DNA from: Pseudonocardia kujensis
Lineage (GTDB): Bacteria; Actinomycetota; Actinomycetes; Mycobacteriales; Pseudonocardiaceae
DNA: 35,532 nucleotides
Reading direction: 5' to 3'
Assembly: GCF_021283305.1 (NCBI RefSeq)
Contig: NZ_JAJSOK010000077.1
Span: forward strand, 1-35,532
Shown: positions 8,645 to 16,406 of the stretch, one piece after another
How positions within the stretch are numbered: position 1 is the stretch's first letter
Layout: each line of letters opens with the position of its first letter
Translations under genes and position numbers: made by a program
Notes under the pieces: generated by a model
The model's database searches: none
What the model was told of the DNA's origin: nothing
The model's input: only the letters and a program-made list of their open reading frames with translations

Positions 8645-9552
8645 TGGCGATTCCCTGCGGCAGTAGTAGTGAGTGGGTCGATTACGGTGTCGGCCGCCCA
8701 GCGGGCGACCTGGGATGGATACGGCGCGCCGAGGCTGAGCACGATATGGCTGAACCCGCCGTCGAGTGCCGCTGCGATCGTGGTGCGGGTGTCGTCGGGC
8801 TCGTCGTACGAAACCGGAAGGACGATGGAACGGGTGATCTCCGCCGGGTCACGACCGATCTCGACGCACAAGCGGTCTAGTATCGCGCTTCGAGCGAGGG
8901 CGTCGTCGATGCTGCCGCCGGGCATGTTCCACCGATCGGCATGCTCGGCCACCACACGCAGGGTCGGCGTGGCGACGCCGCCGATCGTGATCGGCGGGTG
9001 GGGCCGCTGCACCGGTTTGGGGCTGCTGAACGCGCCCGCCAGCTGGTGGTAGGCGCCGTTGAAGTCGAACGGGGCAGTTTCGGTCCAGAGCCGGCGCACA
9101 ATCGTGCATGCCTCGGCGAGGCTTCCCACCGCGTGGGTGGCGTCGTGGAACGGCAGGCCGTGAGCTTCGTACTCATGGCGGGCCAGCGGTACGTCGGGCC
9201 GTGAGCCTGCGCCGATGCCGAACTCGAGCCTGCCGCCGGAGACGACATCCACAGTTGCGGCGATCTTGGCCAGGATGGCGGGTGGGCGGAATCGATTGCT
9301 CGTGACGAGCAGCCCAATGCGCAGCCGTTCGGTCTGGGCCGCGAGTGCGGACAGCGTCGTCCAGCCTTCGAAGGTGGGCCCTTCCGGGTTGCCGAAGATG
9401 GGCATGAGGTGGTCGAACAGCCAGGCGTGCTCGATCTGAGGTATGCCGTCCGCCTCGCGCCAGACGCGCAGGACGTCCTCGTAGGCGACCTGCGACGGAG
9501 CGGTCATGATTCCGAAGCTGGGCCTGAAGGCCTGCGCACGGAGACCGGTCAT
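8641..9552 (-). CDS. LLM-class (luciferase-like) F420-dependent oxidoreductase
   Basis: 303 residues with the bacterial-luciferase-like TIM barrel. Family segments visible are FDHLMPIFG (46-54), the TERLRIGLLVTSNRFRPPA strand, VSGGRLEFGIGAG, and PHPPITIGG after the insertion. The compact size and these motifs fit the F420-dependent TIGR03560/TIGR03619-like groups common in actinomycetes, rather than FMN-dependent alkanal monooxygenases, but cofactor choice cannot be proven by eye. It is first in a two-gene operon with the HSL esterase. An oxidase or monooxygenase yielding an ester or lactone that the esterase then opens is a plausible pairing. GGAAGGA lies about 12 nt before the ATG. Confidence 0.83.
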   Translation of the reverse strand: MTGLRAQAFRPSFGIMTAPSQVAYEDVLRVWREADGIPQIEHAWLFDHLMPIFGNPEGPTFEGWTTLSALAAQTERLRIGLLVTSNRFRPPAILAKIAATVDVVSGGRLEFGIGAGSRPDVPLARHEYEAHGLPFHDATHAVGSLAEACTIVRRLWTETAPFDFNGAYHQLAGAFSSPKPVQRPHPPITIGGVATPTLRVVAEHADRWNMPGGSIDDALARSAILDRLCVEIGRDPAEITRSIVLPVSYDEPDDTRTTIAAALDGGFSHIVLSLGAPYPSQVARWAADTVIDPLTTTAAGNRQ

Positions 9553-10189
9553 GTCGAGTCGATCCTTCCCATGGGGTTGCTGGCAACGGTCGGTACGTCA
9601 CCGGGAGCGGACCACGCGCCGTGGTCGATGCCCAGCCCGTACGCGGATATGCCAGGGCTGCCTGCTGGACGACAGCGACGCGCTCCGGACTCTCGACATG
9701 GCGCGGATGTCGTTGTGGTCCCGGAGGCCGACGGGCCCGTGTGCCGCGCCGAACAGGGCCACCGGGCCGATGGTGCCCGAGCCGAGTCGATGTCCGTCGG
9801 GGACCCGGTCCGGGCTACGGCCCAACGGCGGAGACCAGGCGTGGCCGCCGCGGACGGTCTGGCCCGGCCTCGTCAGCTCGGCGATGTCAGGGCTCATGAA
9901 GATGAGGTACTCGGTGCCTCTGCCGGCTCAGATCGGCATCGCCGGTTCCGGGCAGACAAAGAAGCCGGGCCGCCTCGGCGATCGGGGCGCCCGAGATGAT
10001 TCGGCGCGATCGGGTCGTTACCGGCCTCGGCCGATCGTGTGTCGCTCATGCAATGACTACGTTCTCGTCGGAGTGATGGCGCTCCGGATGACGATCCGAC
10101 TGTATCGCCATCCGCAGCGTTGCTCGAATACAGTATATGGAACATTGCTCCGGTTGGCAACGTGCACGGAGGTGGACGGGCTGAGACGG
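9553..10189. other. degenerate intergenic region
   Basis: No intact gene. On the minus strand from about 9918 to 9690 one frame reads GTEYLIFMSPDIAELTRPGQ, then TVRGGHAWSPPLG and GSGTIGPVALFG. This looks like genuine protein sequence rather than GC-rich noise, but it is flanked by stops and frame changes and I do not recognise the family. An inverted repeat with 7-bp arms (ACTGTAT at 10099-10105, ATACAGT at 10128-10134) lies in an AT-richer patch just before the TetR remnant and may be its old operator. Confidence 0.4.
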
Positions 10190-10569
10190 TCGCTACGTCG
10201 CCCGCGCGCACCCTCGGACTCGCCGCAGCGACCTCGACCCACGTTCCGCCCGGGCCCGTGCGAGGGTTCGCGGTCACGGCTCGCGGGGTCCGCCGACGTC
10301 CTGGTCGCCGAACACGTCCGGCGGAGGCGCTGTACCCGGACCGGGCGAGGGTCGAGAGTGCGCAACGAGATTGTGGAGCATTTGCGCCCCGTGGTCGACG
10401 GGCTGCTCGACACCCCGCCGCGGACGGTCCTACCCGCGCCGACGTCCGGGCTGACGACCTGATGCTCGTGATCGGCGAATCCGCCTGGGCGGAGAGGAGA
10501 ACTGCCGACTGCCGCCCCTGCCCAGTGATCGACACGCCTTGTCGTTGGGCCACGCTCGACCCGCCGTAG
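10190..10569 (+). pseudogene. frameshifted TetR-family regulator remnant
   Basis: The end of a TetR protein can be read by switching frames. PAEALYPDRARVE resembles the post-HTH segment (EALYRDRVA in many regulators). HLRPVVDGLLD then appears in the next frame. RADVRADDLMLVIGESAWAE followed by PVIDT appears back in the first frame and stops at 10567-10569. The last block is a typical C-terminal helix pair of TetR proteins (RxDVTADDLxLLxG followed by the final ligand-domain helix). The HTH itself is too degraded to read with confidence. At least two frameshifts separate the pieces, so it cannot encode a working repressor. Confidence 0.5.
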
Positions 10570-10792
10570 CGGTGATCCGGTGAACGGCCCGGGGTGGGCC
10601 CCGGGTGGTGCCCGGGTGTCCGCCCGCCTCGTGGGCCAGGCGCGGGCCGGCGGGCTCCAGCTCCCCGGCCGGGAAGAGTCGCCACGCGTGTCGTCGCGGA
10701 TCCGACGTTGCAGTGGCGAGGCGGAGGCGCGGGCAGCCGGCGTCGTCGGCGGCGCACGCTCGAGCGCAATGATGAACGAAGTGTCGATAGCC
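10570..10792. other. short non-coding interval
   Basis: No recognisable coding signal between the TetR remnant and the promoter-like element at 10793. Confidence 0.3.
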
Positions 10793-10821
10793 TTGACAGG
10801 CGATATAGCCATACTTAATCT
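10793..10821 (+). promoter_or_regulatory. sigma-70-type promoter
   Basis: TTGACA at 10793-10798 and TAATCT at 10816-10821 with exactly 17 bp between them, the best promoter match in the window. It points into the decayed ribB remnant and, further on, the carboxylesterase gene at 11741. It could therefore drive a long leader or be a relic. Confidence 0.55.
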
Positions 10822-10959
10822 GTGGACGGACGGTTGGTCGCGGTGACTGCAGAGTGGCGGTTGCAGAGATGGGCGAGGTCCTATGCTTCCTGACGAGCCG
10901 GCAACGAGTCGGGGTCATGACCCGACAAGGGGCAGCTGCCGACGAGGCGATGACCGGCG

Positions 10960-11330
10960 CTGAGACTGTCGGAAAGCCTGACACGGAGCGCCGGGAGAAC
11001 GAGGACGGCCCAATTCGCGCCGGAGATGGTCATGCTCGATGCCGTGAACCTCATCGCGGCGCAAGGTCGAGGTTTGATCTGTGCGTCAACGGTGCAGGAA
11101 CGGCTGAGACGATCGACGGTTCCTCCGATCGCCGCGCAGAGCACAGATCTGCGACAACCACGCACGGCGCGACGGCGTGTAGGCCGGTTGCCAGTCGGGA
11201 ACGATCTCCCAGTCTGGGCGTGCCGCGTGAGAATTGTTGGCACCTGAGGTGATCCTGCCTCTCGGACATCTCGACCAGGTGAACACTCGCGGGCAACCGG
11301 AGGACCCTCAGGCCGGAGCCTCGACGGATG
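10960..11330 (+). pseudogene. decayed 3,4-dihydroxy-2-butanone-4-phosphate synthase (RibB)
   Basis: Pieces of RibB in different plus-strand frames appear in the correct order. TERRENED (about 10983-11006) corresponds to the DREDEGD substrate loop. VMLDAVNLIAAQGRGLIC (about 11029-11082) is the next conserved block of the family (AVNFIASHGRGLICVAL in intact enzymes). PPIAAQSTDLRQ (about 11122-11157) continues in the same frame. A remnant of the RPGHVFPLRA/GHTEAS region follows around 11268-11330 in yet another frame. Several frameshifts and loss of the N-terminus make it non-functional. RibB makes the four-carbon precursor of riboflavin. An accessory copy beside many flavin-dependent oxygenases would have made sense as a flavin-supply gene, but that is inference. 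Confidence 0.68.
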
Positions 11331-11740
11331 GGGCGAGTGCCTTTCGGTTCCGTTCAGCATGTTCGCAGATCGCTTGGACGAAGAGGATATCGAGACCTGA
11401 CACTGGGCGGACCTCGACTCGGACATCTCCACCGTGGCAGTGGTCCTCGAGCGGCACGATGTCACGACGTCGCCGCTGGCAGCTGAACGCTCGTCCTGGG
11501 GTGGGTTGCCGAGGGCAGCCCGGTCGCTCGGGGTCGGCCCGATCGCCGGCGGGCCGGACAGGCGCGTCCATGGTGCGTTCGTCGATCCTTCCCGGCGTCG
11601 TGTGAGGCCGGACGAGCTGCGCAGCCCGAGGGTGAGCGCTGGTCCGGGGTCAGGCTGACGGACTCGAAGGCGTTCAAGGCGAGCAGTTCCGTTCGTGGTT
11701 GTGGTGGCACTCGACGGCAGCAAAGGAAGGAAATCGACCG
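11331..11740. other. non-coding region before the carboxylesterase
   Basis: No gene recognised; probably the rest of the decayed ribB region. GTTCAGCATGTTCG at 11352-11365 resembles half of the palindrome found at 26468-26482. The ribosome-binding site of the esterase lies at 11723-11730. Confidence 0.35.
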
Positions 11741-13342
11741 ATGGATCTCGTAGAGAGCGGGTATCCCGAAGTAGCGGTCACGGGCGGTCGCCTCCGTGGG
11801 CGTCGCGTCGGCGACGTCGCGACCTTCCTGGGTGTCCCGTATGCGGCCGATACCGGTGGCCCCAATAGGTTCCGGCCGCCGCAGCCCGTTGGGTCATGGT
11901 CCGGACTGCGGGACGCGCTGCACGTCGGAAAGGCCTGCCCGCAGGTCACGCCGCGTGAGAGTGTGCCGATGCGTCCTGATGTCGCGGCGGCCATCGACGA
12001 CGGGTACACCGACAATGGGAACATGAGTGAGGATTGCCTCAATCTCAACATCTGGGCGCCGGTGTCGGCGAACGACTCGTCCGGCTTGCCGGTTCTCGTG
12101 TGGCTCCACGGTGGCGTTTTCACCAATGGAAGCGGAAACCTCAGACGTACCGACGGCTCGAACCTCGCCAAGCGTGGAGACGTGATCGTCGTTGCAGTCA
12201 ATCACCGGCTCGGCGGATTCGGCTATCTGCATCTCGGTGGCCTGTCGAACGAGCCCGATGTCGCAACGGCAGGCAACAACGGGATGCTCGACATCGTCAA
12301 GGCCCTGGAATGGGTGCGGGACAACATTGCCGGCTTCGGTGGCGATCCCGACCGGGTCACGGTTTTCGGGTATTCGGGTGGCGGGTTCAAGGTATCCGCA
12401 CTGATGGGGATGCCCGAGGCGAACGGGTTGTTCCACCGGGCGATCGCCCAGAGCGGTTTCTACGAAGGCGCCGACGCCGCGGTGAGCACCGAGGTGGCGC
12501 GTCGCATGCTCGACCGACTGGGAGTCGAGCCCGGGGACATCGATGCGCTTCGTGCCGTACCTGCCGACGAGATCGTCCGCGTGCAGGAAGAGCTGGGGGG
12601 CGTCTACTCCGGTCTCTCGACCGTCGTTGACGGAAATATCATTCCCGCTCCCGTCTCCGAATCGATCAGAGCCGGTACGACCGGACAGGTGCCGTTCATC
12701 GTCGGATATGCGCGGGAAGATGCGTCCAGTTTCCTCAGCCATCTGCCTGCCTATGGAAACGTCACCTGGGAGAATCTCCCGGAGATGCTGCAACCCGTGC
12801 TGGGCGACCGAGCGCCGGACGCACTCGAGGTGTACCGGAAGGCAAGGCCCGACGACGACCCCACCCGGCTGTGGGCCGGAGTGATCGCGGACCATCTCTT
12901 CGGTGCGCCCGCGGCGGTGCTGCTTGAAGCGCACGCAGCGGACCCCGCACGGCGCACGTGGGCCTATGTCAGCACATGGACATCCCCGGTCATCCCGGAC
13001 CTCTATGCCGGGCACGGCATCGAGGAGGTCCTCTATTTCGACAACGCAGAAACGACAGCGGCGACACGCGATGCTCCGGACGGGGCGGATCTCGGGCGCG
13101 AGCTCAGCGAAATCTGGGTCACATTCGCGCGCGACGGAGACCCGAACGGGACCGGAGCGCTCAAGTGGCCCGAGTACGAACTCGACAAGCGCGCAACGAT
13201 GATCATCGACATGCCTCGTACCATCCGATATGACCCGTTCGGTGCCGAGCGTGGCTTCTGGTTCGACTCCGGCGCGTCGTTCGGCCCCGATGATGCCTTC
13301 CATGGCGACTCCAGTTCGCCGGCGGAACGGGATCAGGTGTAG
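11741..13342 (+). CDS. type-B carboxylesterase
   Basis: 533 residues, a full-length member of the carboxylesterase/cholinesterase family. Visible are the family signature EDCLNLNIW (97-105), the oxyanion HGG (123-125), the segment GNNGMLDIVKALEWVRDNI, and the nucleophile elbow FGYSGGG with S212 (GESAG in most relatives). The acid is in the YAREDASSF region (about 326-327), and the histidine is H425 in GHGIEEVLYF. It hydrolyses esters or carbamates; typical substrates are aryl or alkyl esters, none being specified here. No signal peptide is seen, so it is intracellular. The start is ATG 11741 with AAGGAAGG 10 nt upstream; an ATG at 11699 lacks such a site. It stands alone between decayed DNA and a convergent catabolic operon. 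Confidence 0.9.
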   Translation: MDLVESGYPEVAVTGGRLRGRRVGDVATFLGVPYAADTGGPNRFRPPQPVGSWSGLRDALHVGKACPQVTPRESVPMRPDVAAAIDDGYTDNGNMSEDCLNLNIWAPVSANDSSGLPVLVWLHGGVFTNGSGNLRRTDGSNLAKRGDVIVVAVNHRLGGFGYLHLGGLSNEPDVATAGNNGMLDIVKALEWVRDNIAGFGGDPDRVTVFGYSGGGFKVSALMGMPEANGLFHRAIAQSGFYEGADAAVSTEVARRMLDRLGVEPGDIDALRAVPADEIVRVQEELGGVYSGLSTVVDGNIIPAPVSESIRAGTTGQVPFIVGYAREDASSFLSHLPAYGNVTWENLPEMLQPVLGDRAPDALEVYRKARPDDDPTRLWAGVIADHLFGAPAAVLLEAHAADPARRTWAYVSTWTSPVIPDLYAGHGIEEVLYFDNAETTAATRDAPDGADLGRELSEIWVTFARDGDPNGTGALKWPEYELDKRATMIIDMPRTIRYDPFGAERGFWFDSGASFGPDDAFHGDSSSPAERDQV

Positions 13343-13907
13343 CCCACTATGCGGCGGCCGGGCGGGAGCCTCCGGAAGCGCGGTGTGGATCGCCGCCGGC
13401 CGGAGGTGACCCCGCCGGTCGCTCGCGCCGATCGACCAGGTGGTGGTTCCGTCCTCGGCATTCCCTCGGCTGCCGTGCCCCACTCGGCGCCAGGACGAGC
13501 GTCGCACTCCGCACGCTGAGCTGTCGGCGCGGCACTGACGCGATCGATCGCGATTGAGAACCGGTCGTACCTCATCCGACACGGGTGCTCGTGCCCAGCG
13601 TCGATGCCCACGTCGACGGTGCGTTGCCCGGCGGGGTGTTACGCTGGTTGCGCGGTGTCCGGGCCTCGGCGACGCCGGGTGGCGGGGTTCCCTGATCGTC
13701 GCCGGCCGGCCGGGTGCGCCGAGGTGGCTCAGGCCCTGACTCTTGCCGGGTCGTTGGCGGACCAGCGGCGAGGCACCGTCCGACCGACGCGCAGGCGCGC
13801 GAGCCTCGGGGGAGGCTGATCGCCCGCCGGACGCGAATCCGGCGGGCGTCGCAGCGCTCAACCGGCGGAAACAGCTCGCGTCGGCGTGTGGGGCTGGTCG
13901 AGCCAGG
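13343..13907. other. convergent intergenic region
   Basis: 565 bp between the stops of the carboxylesterase (plus) and the decarboxylase (minus). No gene is supported. It contains the strong hairpin at 13821-13848 and a smaller one next to it (AGCCTC/GAGGCT, about 13802-13816). Confidence 0.45.
13821..13848. terminator. perfect inverted repeat, probable bidirectional terminator
   Basis: CGCCCGCCGGA and TCCGGCGGGCG form a perfect 11-bp stem around a 6-nt loop, 60 bp beyond the stop of the minus-strand operon. There is no T-run, as usual for actinomycete terminators. Confidence 0.65.
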
Positions 13908-14954
13908 TCAGCGGTGATCGCCGGACGGCTCCACCGCTCGAATACGGAGAAGTCGTTCGGCGTTGCGATGGGCAAGCTTCTCCTTGTGCACTGGGCTGAT
14001 CGGCGCGGTCTCCACGAAGGCCCTCGCTCCGCCGTCGCCGTCGAACCGTCCCTTGCTGCCTCGGTACGGGTCGTCGTCGCCGAACATCACGCGGTCCGGC
14101 CCGAGGACGTCGAGCGCCAGTGCCAGCAGGCGATGGCTGAAGACACCGCCCGCGGTGACGTTGACGTTCGCGGTGATGTAGTCACGGACGTGCCGCTCCA
14201 GTGGCACCTTCGCGATGCTGAGCAGGTCGGCCCGATCGACGAACGGTACGAGCATCTCGCCCCACCGTCCGAGGATGACTTGCAGACGTGGGTGGCGATC
14301 GAAGGTTCCGGCCAGGATCAGCCGAAGCGTGGCCAGACCTGCCTCCGCATGCCATCCCCAGCCGCCGGTGGCCAAGGCCATGTTGGTGAAGTCGTCGAAC
14401 CCGCTGTAGTAGGTGTCCCGCACCGACTGCGGCGGCATGCCGGGGTGGATGTACAGCGGTACCCGCAGCTCGGCCGCCGCCTCGAAGACCGGCCGGAGCT
14501 CCACATGGTCGAGGTATCGCTCGCCGGTCCGGGGGACGAGCTGGGCGCCGACCAGTCCCAGCTGGGTGACGCAACGCTCCAGCTCCCCTGCGGCGGCTTC
14601 GGGATCCGGCGTGGGCAGCGTGGCGAGCGCCGCGAAACGATCGGGCCGGGCACGAACGGCGTCAGCGAGGAAGTCGTTCGCGTCCTTGGCCAGCGGCACG
14701 GCCTCAGCGGGTGGGAGCGGCTGGGTGCCTGGGCTGGTGATCGACAGCACCTGCAGATCCACACCGGTGGCGTCCATGCGGGCCAGACGGTCGTCACCGA
14801 CGTCGCGCAACCGCCGGTCGGTGGCCGGTTGGCTGCTCATCTTGGTGACGGAAGCGTCCCCACCGAACTTCAGCAGCGCGTCGCGCAGGTCCGCGGTCCA
14901 TACATGTTCCTCGACACCGACAACCCGCCGTACCGTAGCGGGCCGATTAGTCAT
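13908..14954 (-). CDS. amidohydrolase-2 family (ACMSD/gamma-resorcylate decarboxylase-like) protein
   Basis: 348 residues, similar along its length to 2,6-dihydroxybenzoate (gamma-resorcylate) decarboxylase. Shared features are VGVEEHVW at the N-terminus, the FAALATLPTPDPEAAAGEL stretch, LYIHPG, and RVMFGDDDPY near the end. Metal ligands by alignment are E15, H17, H170 and D294. The conserved active-site histidine of the LGHxGE motif is R230 here (ILGRWGE), a striking change that may alter or abolish decarboxylation. The family removes carboxylates from hydroxybenzoates without cofactors other than a divalent metal. The start is ATG 14954 with GGAGGA 5 nt upstream. It is last in the hydroxyquinol operon, so a resorcylate-like substrate would fit; hydrolase activity is the alternative. 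Confidence 0.8.
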   Translation of the reverse strand: MTNRPATVRRVVGVEEHVWTADLRDALLKFGGDASVTKMSSQPATDRRLRDVGDDRLARMDATGVDLQVLSITSPGTQPLPPAEAVPLAKDANDFLADAVRARPDRFAALATLPTPDPEAAAGELERCVTQLGLVGAQLVPRTGERYLDHVELRPVFEAAAELRVPLYIHPGMPPQSVRDTYYSGFDDFTNMALATGGWGWHAEAGLATLRLILAGTFDRHPRLQVILGRWGEMLVPFVDRADLLSIAKVPLERHVRDYITANVNVTAGGVFSHRLLALALDVLGPDRVMFGDDDPYRGSKGRFDGDGGARAFVETAPISPVHKEKLAHRNAERLLRIRAVEPSGDHR

Positions 14955-15083
14955 GAGAGTCCTCCAGAGGCCTACCTGATGGTTGCGTGGTCGGCGGGTC
15001 CGCGGGCCGGCATGGCGTGGGACGAATGCCCACGGCGGGCCCGTATCCGACACGCGATTGCGGTCCGGTGTCGCGAGGCCGCG

Positions 15084-16226
15084 TCAGGTCCAGAGGCGGG
15101 CGCTCGCGTGTTGTGCCCCCTCCACGAGCGAGGCCAGCTTGGCCCACGCGACGTCGGGGGCGATGCGTCCACCCACTCCGCAGTCCGTACCGGCAACCAC
15201 GCGCTCGCGGCCCACCACTTCCGCGTAACGGACTATGCGGTCCGCGACCACCTCGGGATGTTCGATGACGGGGGTCTTGTGGGTCACAACGCCGGGGATG
15301 AGGATCTTGTCGTCGGGCAGCCGGACGTCCTTCCACACCTTCCACTCGTGCTCGTGCTGAGGGTTGGCTGCCTCGACCACATAGCCGCCGGCAGAGACCT
15401 GCAACATGAGATCGACAATGTCCGCGAGCGGAAGGTCGGTGCTGTGGGGTCCGTTCCAGCTGCCCCAGCACAGGTGATAGCGGACTTGTTCGGCGGGAAT
15501 CCCCCGCAGGGCATGGTTGAGCAGCTCGACGTCCCGCGCGGCGACCCGGCGGTATGCCTGGAGATCGGAGTCCGGCCACACGTCCCACGATGCGACGAGG
15601 ACCGGATCATCGATCTGCAGGGTGAAGCCCGCCTCGGCGATCGCCAGGTATTCCTCTCGGACTGCCTCGGCGACCGCTCGGCGATACTCGTCGTCGTCGC
15701 TGTAGTAGATGTTGGGGAATGCGTACACGATGGACGCGGGCGACACAGCCGGCAGGAAGGCTTCGGCGGGGCTGGTCGTACCGAGGGCAGCCGTCAGGTT
15801 CTTGAGGTCGCGATCGACAAGATCGTCGCCCTGGAATCGCACCTCGCCCACACACGCGTTGGGGTTGCTCTTCTGTACCGCGTCTCCGTAATAGCCGCTG
15901 AAGGCCGCGCGGTCCTTGCTGCGCCGATCTTTCCAGGTGTCTTCCGCCGCGTTGGTCAGGCCGGTTACGCGTTCGCAGATGTACAGGTTCCAGGTCCCGT
16001 GACCGTGGTCGGCGTCGCCGGTGCTGCGCACGGCCTTGCCGAACTCACCGTCGTTGATCACGTCGATACCGGTGTCGACCTGTTGCGCGACGACCGACTT
16101 GACCGCTTCGGCCAGCACCGCGTCGACTTCATCAGCGGCCGAACGGCCGTAGAGGTCGAGAAGGTGGCGTGGCCTCGGCAGGCTTCCGGTGTGAGTGGTC
16201 AGGAAGCGATTCGTGCTAGTTTTCAT
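15084..16226 (-). CDS. MetE-like (cobalamin-independent methionine synthase II family) zinc methyl/alkyl-transferase
   Basis: 380 residues, corresponding to the catalytic barrel of MetE alone. THTGSLPRPRHL opens the barrel. The zinc ligands expected for the family are visible as H251 and C253 (YHLCWGSWNGPH), E285 (VVEAANPQHEHEW) and C349 (AGTDCGVGG). Proteins of this size and style include epoxyalkane:coenzyme M transferase and many uncharacterised members in catabolic clusters, which activate a thiol on zinc and transfer a methyl or alkyl group to it. There is no folate-binding N-terminal domain, so it is not an ordinary methionine synthase. ATG 16226 has GAGGAG 6 nt upstream. The downstream decarboxylase starts 129 bp later. 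Its role is unknown; demethylation or dealkylation of a pathway substrate, or thiol conjugation, are the options. Confidence 0.82.
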   Translation of the reverse strand: MKTSTNRFLTTHTGSLPRPRHLLDLYGRSAADEVDAVLAEAVKSVVAQQVDTGIDVINDGEFGKAVRSTGDADHGHGTWNLYICERVTGLTNAAEDTWKDRRSKDRAAFSGYYGDAVQKSNPNACVGEVRFQGDDLVDRDLKNLTAALGTTSPAEAFLPAVSPASIVYAFPNIYYSDDDEYRRAVAEAVREEYLAIAEAGFTLQIDDPVLVASWDVWPDSDLQAYRRVAARDVELLNHALRGIPAEQVRYHLCWGSWNGPHSTDLPLADIVDLMLQVSAGGYVVEAANPQHEHEWKVWKDVRLPDDKILIPGVVTHKTPVIEHPEVVADRIVRYAEVVGRERVVAGTDCGVGGRIAPDVAWAKLASLVEGAQHASARLWT

Positions 16227-16406
16227 CACGTACTCCTCGGATTTCCGTCATGCGGCATCATGGACTTCAGGTGAGCGGCGGCAGGCAACGCCCCGACCCT
16301 CCGGCTTTGCAGTTCGCTCGTCGTCGAGATCAACTCGAACTCACTCTCGTTGGCGAACCGATAGGAGCCTCGGTGTCCGGCCGTATCGCTCTGCGCCGGT
16401 GGCAGT

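Noticed and set aside
11894..13975. 693-codon minus-strand open frame opposite the carboxylesterase
   Set aside because: Mirror of the type-B carboxylesterase; it is rich in Arg/Pro/His with no family match and no ribosome-binding site.
13743..16274. 843-codon plus-strand open frame opposite the decarboxylase and MetE-like genes
   Set aside because: It is antisense to two strongly supported genes with catalytic motifs; its translation has no domain sense and it arises from the high third-position GC of the opposite strand.
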